Part shown: in pieces, positions 1 to 5,848 of the stretch
How positions within the stretch are numbered: position 1 is the first letter of the stretch
Layout: each line of letters starts with the position of its first letter
NCBI GenBank assembly: GCA_002339355.1
Contig: DDKQ01000037.1
Coordinates: 1-15,068, forward strand
Source of the DNA: Candidatus Subteraquimicrobium carltonvillense
Lineage (GTDB): Bacteria > Actinomycetota > Aquicultoria > Subteraquimicrobiales > Subteraquimicrobiaceae
DNA: 15,068 bases
Reading direction: 5' to 3'
Program-made: the position numbers and the translations under genes
Notes under the pieces: generated by a model
Databases searched by the model: none
Told to the model about the DNA's origin: nothing
Seen by the model: the letters and a program-made list of their open reading frames with translations, nothing else

Positions 1-62
1 GTTCCAGTTCTTGGGGTATTACTTTTTTTTTAAATTTATCCCTAAACTGTACTTACTCTAGT

Positions 63-132
63 AAAGGAGGGTGAGTGTTTGATATCCTTGATAGTGGGAT
101 TTCCTAAACGTTTCCTATTTCAACCATTTTGA
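63..132 (+). other. Strong orphan Shine-Dalgarno followed by a 17-codon ORF
   Basis: AAAGGAGGGTGA at 63-74 is a near-perfect Shine-Dalgarno sequence. Eight bases after its GGAGG core, a TTG at 79 opens 17 codons ending in TGA at 130-132; the peptide would be MISLIVGFPKRFLFQPF. A 10-codon GTG frame (75-107) is also possible. No larger gene starts here: the next one begins at 197 with its own GGAG. It could be a leader peptide, the remnant of a lost gene start, or chance. The rest of 1-196 is AT-rich with no convincing promoter or terminator. Confidence 0.25.
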
Positions 133-196
133 TTTTTAAATTTTGAATTAAAGAGACTGGTTTTGGATTCATGATCCACGTGTGGAGTTAAGTGCC

Positions 197-907
197 ATGA
201 TAAAGGTCGGCTGCTGCGGTTTTCCCGTTAAAAAAGAAAGGTATTTCGAGCACTTTGATGTGATAGAAATCCAAAGGACCTTTTATAATTTACCGAAAAT
301 TGAGACCGTTTTAAAATGGCGGGGTGAAGCTCCAAATGGTTTTGAATTCACCCTGAAAGCTTGGCAGTTAATAACGCATTCCCCGAAGAGCCCTACCTAT
401 AAAAAAGCCGGCCTACAAGTATCCGAAGAGTGCGGGGGAAAATATGGCTTTTTTAGACCCACGGGGGAAGTTTTTGAAGCTTGGAGAAGGACAAGGGAGA
501 TAGGAAGAGCCCTGAGTGCAAGAATCATCCTCTTCCAGTGCCCCGCGAGCTTCAAACCCACGACCGAAAATATTAAGAACCTTAAGAATTTCTTCAAAAC
601 TATCGACCGTGATGATTTCCTTATGGTTTGGGAACCCCGAGGGAAATGGGATGATCAGGATATCATCGCCCTTTGCCGCGAATTGAATTTGATCCACTGC
701 GTGGATCCCTTTGAAGGAGAGTCACTCCATGGAGAAATAAAATACTTCCGACTCCATGGAGGTCCCGGTTACAGACATAAGTATTCTAAAGAAGAACTTC
801 TGTGGCTAAAGGAAAAATGCAGTGGGCACAAGGTGACCTACTGCATGTTCAACAATATCGTCATGTTCGACGACGCTTTAAGGTTTAAGGAAATATTGAC
901 TGTTTAA
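197..907 (+). CDS. DUF72 (YecE-like) family protein
   Basis: This is a 236-residue protein of the DUF72 family, a TIM-barrel-like fold whose biochemical activity is not firmly established. Family motifs are visible: an N-terminal IKVGCCGFP strand, EIQRTFYNLP at about residues 24-33 (the usual E-x-x-x-TFY-x-LP), FEFTLKAWQLITH at 49-61 (the usual F-x-(F/V)-K-x-(T/S)H region), FQCPASF in the middle, YFRLHGG near 183 and a late Asn pair in MFNN. The ATG at 197 is preferred over the in-frame GTG at 182 because GGAG at 184-187 is well placed before it and family members begin with this strand. The length is normal for the family. The stop overlaps the stop of the convergent lipoprotein gene, so the two are separate transcription units. 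The family assignment is firm; the function is unknown. Confidence 0.85.
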   Translation: MIKVGCCGFPVKKERYFEHFDVIEIQRTFYNLPKIETVLKWRGEAPNGFEFTLKAWQLITHSPKSPTYKKAGLQVSEECGGKYGFFRPTGEVFEAWRRTREIGRALSARIILFQCPASFKPTTENIKNLKNFFKTIDRDDFLMVWEPRGKWDDQDIIALCRELNLIHCVDPFEGESLHGEIKYFRLHGGPGYRHKYSKEELLWLKEKCSGHKVTYCMFNNIVMFDDALRFKEILTV

Positions 908-1602
908 TCCCTTTTCCTTAAAAGGATACCCCCCGCTGAGATTAAAACCAAAAGGAAAAGCAGGAATGAAATTGCCCACCATCGGATATATCTTGATTTT
1001 GCCCGTATTTCTTTTCCCTTGAAGGGATTTATATCCCAGATAGCAGTTTCGCCTTCAATTTCATTGGTATTTGCTTTAATAATTTTCCCGGGCATGTTCA
1101 GCTTATACACAACCGAGCATGCCCCGATCATTTCCAGTTGTTCGAGTTCAGTTGCCTCTAAGGGTGGAATTTTTTCCTGGAAATCGTAGAGGGCCAGGAA
1201 TATTGAATCTTTTTTGGTCAATTTTACGTTGGTTGAAATGTCCCTGACCGCGCTGAGCTTTTTATTTATCCTGTTCAGTTCATCGATGTCTTTAAAATAG
1301 AAACTGACTTCATAGTGAACTTTACCCTTTTTTGTGTAGATTCTTAATTTCCCCTCCTTTGGTAGATTTTTCTTTAATTCCTCTTTTAAACTCGGTTTTC
1401 CAGACCTTTTTGCTGCGGACTCCAGCATTCGTGCGAAACTACTTTCCAAGGCGATATCCTGAATTCGCCTTCCCGAACCATCTGAATTAATCTTCGTCTC
1501 GAAGGTAAACGTAATACAACCGGAGAGGATGAGAGAGAAGACAGAAACTGCGATTAAGGTAGCAACTTCCTTCTTTACCCCAGAGAATCCTTTTATCTTC
1601 AC
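904..1602 (-). CDS. LppM-like lipoprotein with C-terminal membrane anchor
   Basis: A 232-residue predicted lipoprotein. The N-terminus has a hydrophobic segment ending in a lipobox, LILSGC, with the lipid-bearing Cys at residue 29. The following CITFTFETKINSDGSG resembles the start of the LppM domain found in actinobacterial lipoproteins. A second hydrophobic stretch near residues 208-228 ends in basic LLRKRD, so the domain appears tethered at both ends on the outer face of the membrane. An upstream ATG at 1617 is in frame, but GGAGG would then lie inside codons 2-3. The GTG at 1602-1600 sits seven bases after that GGAGG and is the better start. The gene runs divergently from selA and its stop overlaps that of the DUF72 gene. 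Its role is unknown; LppM-type proteins have been linked to the cell envelope. Confidence 0.7.
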   Translation of the reverse strand: MKIKGFSGVKKEVATLIAVSVFSLILSGCITFTFETKINSDGSGRRIQDIALESSFARMLESAAKRSGKPSLKEELKKNLPKEGKLRIYTKKGKVHYEVSFYFKDIDELNRINKKLSAVRDISTNVKLTKKDSIFLALYDFQEKIPPLEATELEQLEMIGACSVVYKLNMPGKIIKANTNEIEGETAIWDINPFKGKEIRAKSRYIRWWAISFLLFLLVLISAGGILLRKRD

Positions 1603-1693
1603 CGCATTGCCTCCCATCGTTTACTCTCTTTTTCTCCTTTTTCCCTTTATTTCCTCCTTGGATAATAAATGTCAGGATTTGAGTTTTAAGGTG

Positions 1694-1699
1694 TATAAT
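1694..1699 (+). promoter_or_regulatory. Possible -10 element upstream of selA
   Basis: A perfect TATAAT lies about 70 bases upstream of the selA start in the divergent spacer 1603-1766. A TG dinucleotide abuts it directly, one base off the extended -10 spacing. The best -35 candidates are poor (TGTCAG at 1670-1675 with an 18-base spacer). This is the only promoter-like signal seen for the sel cluster and rests mainly on the -10 match. Confidence 0.3.
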
Positions 1700-1766
1700 T
1701 ATGTAGAGGAATCTCTCCTTGCTTGGAGAATTCAGTATTTGCCTTTGAAAGAGGAGGAGAAATATC

Positions 1767-3188
1767 TTGAAGGACGAGTACCTTCGCCGCCTTTCGGCCG
1801 TTGATGAATTGCTACAATTGTCGCCAATTCAAGATCTGATGAAAAACTATCCCCGCTCAGTAGTTGTAGAAGCTATCCGCGCGGTATTACAGGAACTTAG
1901 GCAGACAATACTCTCAAGTAAGGATCCCGTGGAGCTCGAGAATTTGCAGCTTAAGCCGGAGGATTTGGTTCCTTTAATCACCAAATTGGTGAAAGAGGTC
2001 ATGCATCCTCATTTGAGGAAGGTGATCAACGCTACGGGAGTGGTTATCCATACAAATCTCGGCAGGTCCATTCTTGCTCCTGAAGCTGTGGATGCTCTCG
2101 TCAACGTGGCGAAGAACTACTCCAATCTGGAGTTCAATCTGAAAAAGGGCGAGCGAGGCTCCCGCTATGAGCATGTAGAGGACATTTTAAGTACGCTCAC
2201 CAGAGCGGAGGCGGGTATGGTAGTCAACAATAATGCGGGTGCCGTACTTTTAGCCCTAAATACATTGGCCTGTGGCAAAGAGGTTATCGTCTCCCGAGGA
2301 GAGTTGGTTGAAATAGGCGGAGCCTTTAGGATACCCGATGTTATGCGTCAAAGTGGAGCCACCTTGATTGAAGTGGGAACGACGAATAAGACTTATATCC
2401 ATGATTATGAAAGAGCCATAACTCCGGAAACAGCCCTTTTGCTCAAGGTGCACACCAGCAATTTCAGGGTGGTTGGATTCGTCGCTGAAGTTAGTCTCGA
2501 AGAATTGGTAGCCCTGGGCAAAGGCCATAATATCCCAGTGATGGAGGACTTGGGAAGCGGCGTTTTTGTGGAACTCTCACAATATGGACTCTCCCATGAG
2601 CCTACAGTTCAAGAGTGCATTAAGGCGGGAGCCGATGTGGTAACTTTCAGCGGTGACAAGCTCCTTGGAGCACCCCAAGCCGGAATAATCCTGGGGAAGA
2701 AAGAGTTCATCTCCAAAATGAAGAAGAATCCACTGACTAGAGCTCTCAGGGTGGATAAACTCACCCTGGCTGGTTTGGAGTCCACTTTGAAGATTTATCT
2801 TGATCCAGCAGAAGCGGCGGAAAAGATTCCAACCTTGGCCATGATCCTCGCTTCGCCCTCTGAACTTGAGCGAAGGGCTCGGAAATTGGCCGAAAAATTG
2901 AGGCAAAGAGTTGGTGCAGCCTTCAATATCGAAGTTCAGGGAGAGATATCCAAGGTCGGTGGAGGAGCACTTCCCCTGGAGGAGCTCCCCACATGGGTGG
3001 TGGCAATAACCTCTAAGAAATTTCCCACAGCTGATTTGGAGGATAAACTTCGGCGATTGGAACCTCCCATCGTGGCTCGTGTAAAGGAAGATAAAGTCCT
3101 TCTTGATATGCGCACCATTCGACTCCAGGAAATCGGAGAAATAGTGGATGCCTTTGCTTCTATCGGTCGGGAGTCCGTTAGCAGGTAG
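1767..3188 (+). CDS. selA: L-seryl-tRNA(Sec) selenium transferase SelA
   Basis: This PLP-dependent enzyme converts Ser-tRNA(Sec) to Sec-tRNA(Sec) using selenophosphate, in the cytoplasm. The protein is 473 residues, the usual length for bacterial SelA. Visible features are an N-terminal helical region (1-80) likely to contact the tRNA, the signature VINATGVVIHTNLGRS (about 87-101), NNNAGAVLLALNTLA (about 154-168), and the PLP lysine K298 in TFSGDKLLGAPQAG. The start is TTG at 1767, preceded by AAAGAGGAGGAG at 1748-1759. selB follows, then tRNA-Sec, so the three components form a compact cluster; selD, which makes selenophosphate, is not seen here. The last codons (from about 3166) run into a palindromic repeat spanning the selA/selB junction, so the C-terminal residues GRESVSR may derive from the repeat rather than be conserved. 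Confidence 0.95.
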   Translation: MKDEYLRRLSAVDELLQLSPIQDLMKNYPRSVVVEAIRAVLQELRQTILSSKDPVELENLQLKPEDLVPLITKLVKEVMHPHLRKVINATGVVIHTNLGRSILAPEAVDALVNVAKNYSNLEFNLKKGERGSRYEHVEDILSTLTRAEAGMVVNNNAGAVLLALNTLACGKEVIVSRGELVEIGGAFRIPDVMRQSGATLIEVGTTNKTYIHDYERAITPETALLLKVHTSNFRVVGFVAEVSLEELVALGKGHNIPVMEDLGSGVFVELSQYGLSHEPTVQECIKAGADVVTFSGDKLLGAPQAGIILGKKEFISKMKKNPLTRALRVDKLTLAGLESTLKIYLDPAEAAEKIPTLAMILASPSELERRARKLAEKLRQRVGAAFNIEVQGEISKVGGGALPLEELPTWVVAITSKKFPTADLEDKLRRLEPPIVARVKEDKVLLDMRTIRLQEIGEIVDAFASIGRESVSR

Positions 3189-3242
3189 TTGATAGAAATA
3201 AAATCTTTACACTCCCGACTACCCACTGACAAACTCTCAACT
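3166..3242. repeat. Palindromic repeat element at the selA/selB junction
   Basis: GTCGGGAGT at 3166-3174 pairs exactly with ACTCCCGAC at 3211-3219. The two arms are also related to each other over about 27 bases when one is reverse-complemented. The right arm (3220-3242, read on the minus strand) matches 5162-5184 at 19 of 23 positions. The element covers the last codons of selA, its stop and the spacer before selB. It looks like a dispersed, REP-like imperfect palindrome. A hairpin here could affect selB translation or mRNA stability, but that is inference. Confidence 0.55.
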
Positions 3243-3257
3243 AAAAGGGTGGGCTTC

Positions 3258-5162
3258 TTGAAGCACATAATAATCGGAACTGCAGGACATATAGATCACG
3301 GGAAAACGACATTGGTTAAAGCCCTTACCGGTGTGGATACCGACCGGTTAAAGGAGGAGAAAAAACGGGGAATCTCCATAGACCTGGGTTTTGCCGAATT
3401 TAAATTACCCAGCGGTCAAGTGGCAGGGGTCGTTGACGTCCCAGGTCATGAGCGCTTTGTGAAGAATATGCTCGCCGGTGCCACGGGTATGGATTTAGTA
3501 CTCCTCGTGGTAGCCGCAGATGATGGGGTAATGCCTCAAACCGAAGAGCACCTGGCAATCGCCAATCTTTTGGGCGTGAAGAAAGCCATAGTGGCCTTAG
3601 CGAAAGTGGATTTGGTGGAAGAAGAATGGCTGGAAATCGTGGAGGAGGATATCAAATCCCTGCTTAAAGGGACCACGTTTGAAGATGCCCCTATCATTCG
3701 TGTATCCCCTGTAACTGGATTTGGTTTAGAAAAATTGCTGCATGAAATGGGTAAGATTGCAGGCGAGGTTGCCCCAAAGAATACAGACTCTCCCTATCGA
3801 CTTCCCATAGATAGAGCCTTCAGCCTAAAGGGTGTTGGTACCGTGGTCACGGGAACTTTATGGTCCGGCGAAATCTCCCTCGATGAACAGGTTGTAATTC
3901 TCCCTAAGGGCCTATCTTCAAGGGTAAGAAGCATCCAGGTTCACGGTCACAACGTGGGAAAAGCCTATGCTGGGCAACGTGTAGCTCTGAATCTCGTGGG
4001 TGTGGAAGTGGGTGAACTTAAGCGCGGGGATGTCATCCTTCCACCGGGTTATCTTTCTCTCTCACGCAGATTTGATGCCAAACTCTATCTCTTGCCTGGG
4101 TGGTCAAAACCCCTTAAAAACGGGACTCGGGTTAGGGTTCATCACGGGACGCAGGAGGTCATGGGAAGGATTATGTTGTTGGGTAAGGATGAGCTTCTCT
4201 CCGGGGAAGTTGGCTACGCTCAATTACGTCTTGAAGGACCCATGGTTCCCAAAAGAGGTGATAGATTCATCATTCGTAGCTATTCTCCTATCCATACAAT
4301 CGGAGGGGGACAGATTTTAGATAGCCACCCGCAAAAGCATAAACGTTTTCACACTGAGCTTTTGGAACAAATGAAGCTTCTAGAAGAGGGTAAATCCATG
4401 GAACTCGTGAGACTAGCTTTGAGAGAGGCAAAAATCCCTCTTTCTCCAAGTGAGATAGCAAATCGCTTTGAGCTCCTTGGGAGTGAGGTGGGACCGTGCC
4501 TGAGCTCGTTGGTTCAAAAAGGTGAAATTGAGATTCTTCCCAGCGAAGGAGAAAAATTCTATATTCCTTCTTCCGAGTATCACAGGTCAAAGGAAAGGAT
4601 ATTAAATTATTTGGAAGAGTATCTCCGGGAAAATCCCTTTAGTTTTGGGGTCAAGAAGGAGATGGTAAGAGCTCAAATCCTCGCACATCTTCCTTTAAAG
4701 ATGGCGAATGTGCTCTTTAACAAGCTTATCTCCAGCGGATCCATAGTTCAAGAAGGGGATATTCTAAGACATCCCGAAAAAGATTTTGAGCTTACAGCTG
4801 AGCAAAAGAAGCTGTACGATAGAGTATATCACTTCCTATCAAAGCAGAAGTTTGCTCCTCCTGGATTAAAGGAATTGAGCGAAAGCACCTGTATCGGGAT
4901 GGAGGAATTAAAGGCTTTATTGGAGAGACTATCCTCCGAAGGCAAGGTTGTAAAGGTGAGATACGATATGTATTTTTCAAGGGAAGCAGTCGAGGAGGCC
5001 AAGGAGAGAATCATCGTCTTTTTAAGGGAGAAAGAGAATATAACCCCCGCTGAGTTCAAGACGCTCTTGGGGACCACACGTAAATATGCCTTACCACTTC
5101 TGGAATATTTTGATACACTAAAGATTACGAGGAGGGTTGGAGATTATCGAGTCCTCCAATAA
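3258..5162 (+). CDS. selB: Selenocysteine-specific elongation factor SelB
   Basis: This GTPase carries Sec-tRNA(Sec) to the ribosome at UGA codons marked by a SECIS hairpin. From the TTG at 3258 the protein has 634 residues, typical of full-length bacterial SelB. The EF-Tu-like GTPase domain comes first: GHIDHGKT at 10-17 (G1), RGISIDLGF at 37-45 (G2), DVPGHE at 60-65 (G3) and AKVD at 115-118 (G4). Beta-barrel domains follow (PIDRAFSLKGVGTVVTGTLWSG marks domain II), then a C-terminal half with tandem winged-helix character used by SelB to bind SECIS RNA. An in-frame TTG at 3189, directly after the selA stop, would add 23 residues, but that stretch is encoded by the junction repeat and precedes the conserved KHIIIGTAGHIDHGKT start, so 3258 is preferred despite a modest ribosome site (AAAGGGTGGG). 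The stop is followed by another repeat copy and then by tRNA-Sec. Confidence 0.94.
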   Translation: MKHIIIGTAGHIDHGKTTLVKALTGVDTDRLKEEKKRGISIDLGFAEFKLPSGQVAGVVDVPGHERFVKNMLAGATGMDLVLLVVAADDGVMPQTEEHLAIANLLGVKKAIVALAKVDLVEEEWLEIVEEDIKSLLKGTTFEDAPIIRVSPVTGFGLEKLLHEMGKIAGEVAPKNTDSPYRLPIDRAFSLKGVGTVVTGTLWSGEISLDEQVVILPKGLSSRVRSIQVHGHNVGKAYAGQRVALNLVGVEVGELKRGDVILPPGYLSLSRRFDAKLYLLPGWSKPLKNGTRVRVHHGTQEVMGRIMLLGKDELLSGEVGYAQLRLEGPMVPKRGDRFIIRSYSPIHTIGGGQILDSHPQKHKRFHTELLEQMKLLEEGKSMELVRLALREAKIPLSPSEIANRFELLGSEVGPCLSSLVQKGEIEILPSEGEKFYIPSSEYHRSKERILNYLEEYLRENPFSFGVKKEMVRAQILAHLPLKMANVLFNKLISSGSIVQEGDILRHPEKDFELTAEQKKLYDRVYHFLSKQKFAPPGLKELSESTCIGMEELKALLERLSSEGKVVKVRYDMYFSREAVEEAKERIIVFLREKENITPAEFKTLLGTTRKYALPLLEYFDTLKITRRVGDYRVLQ

Positions 5163-5200
5163 GTTGGGAGTTTGTTAGTTGGTGCTACTGACCCCCAACT
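5162..5200. repeat. Short repeat copy downstream of selB with hairpin
   Basis: The stretch 5162-5184 (AGTTGGGAGTTTGTTAGTTG onward) matches the reverse complement of 3220-3242 at 19 of 23 positions, so related repeats face each other on both sides of selB. AGTTGGG at 5162-5168 also pairs with CCCAACT at 5194-5200, giving a small stem with a long loop and no T-run. It starts at the last base of the selB stop and precedes the mature tRNA-Sec by 18 bases. Confidence 0.45.
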
Positions 5201-5218
5201 CCTCACTACCGGCTACAT

Positions 5219-5314
5219 GGGGGTGGATCGGTCCTGGTGGGCCGCCTGGTCTTCAAAACCACGGTGGGGCGGAAAACCGTCCCGGGTGGGTTCGATTCCC
5301 ACACACTCCCGCCA
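5219..5314 (+). tRNA. selC: tRNA-Sec (anticodon UCA)
   Basis: A 96-nt tRNA with hallmark tRNA-Sec features. The D-stem has six pairs (5229-5234 with 5239-5244) closing a four-base TGGT loop. The anticodon loop CTTCAAA (5251-5257) holds anticodon TCA at 5253-5255. The variable arm is long, with a 7-bp stem (5266-5272 with 5277-5283) and an AAAA loop. The T-arm is GTGGG-TTCGATT-CCCAC at 5286-5302. The discriminator base is G and CCA is encoded at 5312-5314. Two imperfections are visible: the eight-pair acceptor stem (5219-5226 with 5303-5310) has a G.U at pair 4 and a G.A mismatch at pair 8, and the outer anticodon pair is C5246.C5262. It lies directly downstream of selB, probably in the same transcript. 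Confidence 0.93.
5290..5314 (+). repeat. Direct repeat copy 1: 3' end of tRNA-Sec
   Basis: These 25 bases (last base of the T-stem 5' strand through encoded CCA) recur exactly at 5493-5517, 203 bp downstream. The 3' end of a tRNA gene is the classical core of tyrosine-recombinase attachment sites, so this copy is the candidate intact-tRNA side of an att pair. Confidence 0.8.
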
Positions 5315-5320
5315 TATGTT

Positions 5321-5355
5321 TGAATAATCTCCTACATGAAGTTGAAGATTATTCA
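5321..5355 (+). other. Stem-loop just after tRNA-Sec
   Basis: TGAATAATCT at 5321-5330 pairs exactly with AGATTATTCA at 5346-5355 around a 15-base loop. There is no following T-run, so it is not a typical intrinsic terminator. It begins seven bases after the CCA end and could serve as a 3'-trailer processing structure or be part of the larger structured tract. Confidence 0.5.
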
Positions 5356-5369
5356 GAGATGTAGATTGT

Positions 5370-5504
5370 TGGGAATCGAACCAAAGGGGTTTTTAAGGGG
5401 AAAGAATTTCCCCTTAATCATACGTAAGGAAGGGGAAGTTATTCGAGGGGAAACGCTGGGTTTCCCCTCGAAGGAGCGAGCTTGCGAGCGACGTTCGATT
5501 CCCA
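5370..5504 (+). other. Nested perfect inverted repeats: candidate structured RNA or MITE-like element
   Basis: TGGGAATCGAAC at 5370-5381 pairs perfectly over 12 bp with GTTCGATTCCCA at 5493-5504, the T-arm part of the second tRNA-Sec 3' copy. Inside lie two further perfect hairpins: TTAAGGGGAAA/TTTCCCCTTAA (5393-5403 with 5407-5417, 3-base loop) and TTCGAGGGGAAAC/GTTTCCCCTCGAA (5442-5454 with 5460-5472, 5-base loop). Together they give a three-way-junction layout. A GCGAGC-TT-GCGAGC direct repeat lies at about 5476-5490. No plausible gene was found. It could be a small non-coding RNA, a non-autonomous element with T-arm-derived terminal inverted repeats, or the remnant of an integrated element. 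Confidence 0.5.
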
Positions 5505-5517
5505 CACACTCCCGCCA
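5493..5517 (+). repeat. Direct repeat copy 2: duplicated 3' end of tRNA-Sec (att-like)
   Basis: This is an exact 25-nt copy of 5290-5314, including T-loop, T-stem 3' strand, acceptor 3' strand, discriminator G and CCA. No matching 5' acceptor strand (a GGGAGTGT-like sequence) lies in 5315-5492, so it is not a second complete tRNA. The position and content match the distal attachment site left by integration into a tRNA gene. No recombinase gene is visible in the window. Confidence 0.65.
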
Positions 5518-5557
5518 AAATTCTCTTAAGACTAAATAGCGTGCCAAATGGGTAAGA

Positions 5558-5588
5558 TTATAATGTCATAATTTATAATGTTATAATG
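5558..5588 (+). repeat. TATAAT-rich short tandem array
   Basis: Units of about eight bases repeat here: TTATAATG (5558-5565), TCATAATT, TATAATG and TTATAATG (5581-5588). This places perfect -10-like TATAAT hexamers at 5559, 5574 and 5582. None has a good -35 at 16-18 bases, so promoter activity is uncertain. The array abuts the large hairpin at 5590. Confidence 0.5.
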
Positions 5589-5589
5589 T

Positions 5590-5638
5590 GGTGCCGGCTC
5601 CTTCATCTGGTGCCCCTCCGGTGAAGGGAGCCGGCACC
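5590..5638 (+). other. Large GC-rich hairpin, possible terminator
   Basis: GGTGCCGGCTCC (5590-5601) pairs perfectly over 12 bp with GGAGCCGGCACC (5627-5638). The stem continues inward with TTCA/TGAA past a bulged G, and a weaker CTGG/CCGG pairing lies further in. Only TTT follows before AGTCT, so it lacks a real U-tract. It is framed by an outer inverted repeat, AGACTAAA (5529-5536) with TTTAGTCT (5639-5646). It may be a terminator for the sel/tRNA transcript or a repeat unit. Confidence 0.5.
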
Positions 5639-5736
5639 TTTAGTCTAACAACTGTTGATTAAAAACTCAACAATTTCCTAACGTCCTTTTTGCAGGAATT
5701 TACGGATTTTTGTCGAATATATTACTATCAAAATAT

Positions 5737-5774
5737 ACCGACCTGCTCATAAAAAATGAGGGGTCGGTTTTTTT
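5737..5774 (+). terminator. Intrinsic terminator
   Basis: ACCGACC (5737-5743) pairs with GGTCGGT (5762-5768), and an inner stem CTCAT/ATGAG (5746-5750 with 5756-5760) closes on AAAAA. A run of seven T bases (5768-5774) follows. It lies 74 bases upstream of the glycosyltransferase start, so it either ends the selA-selB-selC transcript or acts as a leader attenuator if a promoter for the next gene lies further upstream. Confidence 0.8.
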
Positions 5775-5848
5775 GTTTTCTAGAAGTGGAGATGAAGAGG
5801 GAACAAAGATTGGGCGGACGGGCCAGAGAAAGGGGGATATAAAGAAGG

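Noticed and set aside
3189..3257. Extended SelB N-terminus from the TTG at 3189
   Set aside because: The extra 23 codons fall within the palindromic junction repeat and precede the conserved SelB start.
5493..5517. Second full tRNA or tmRNA-like tRNA mimic
   Set aside because: No upstream strand complementary to the acceptor 3' strand and no D-arm or anticodon arm in 5315-5492.
5179..5539. Short frames across tRNA-Sec and the structured tract
   Set aside because: They overlap the tRNA and hairpins, and their translations show no protein-like features.
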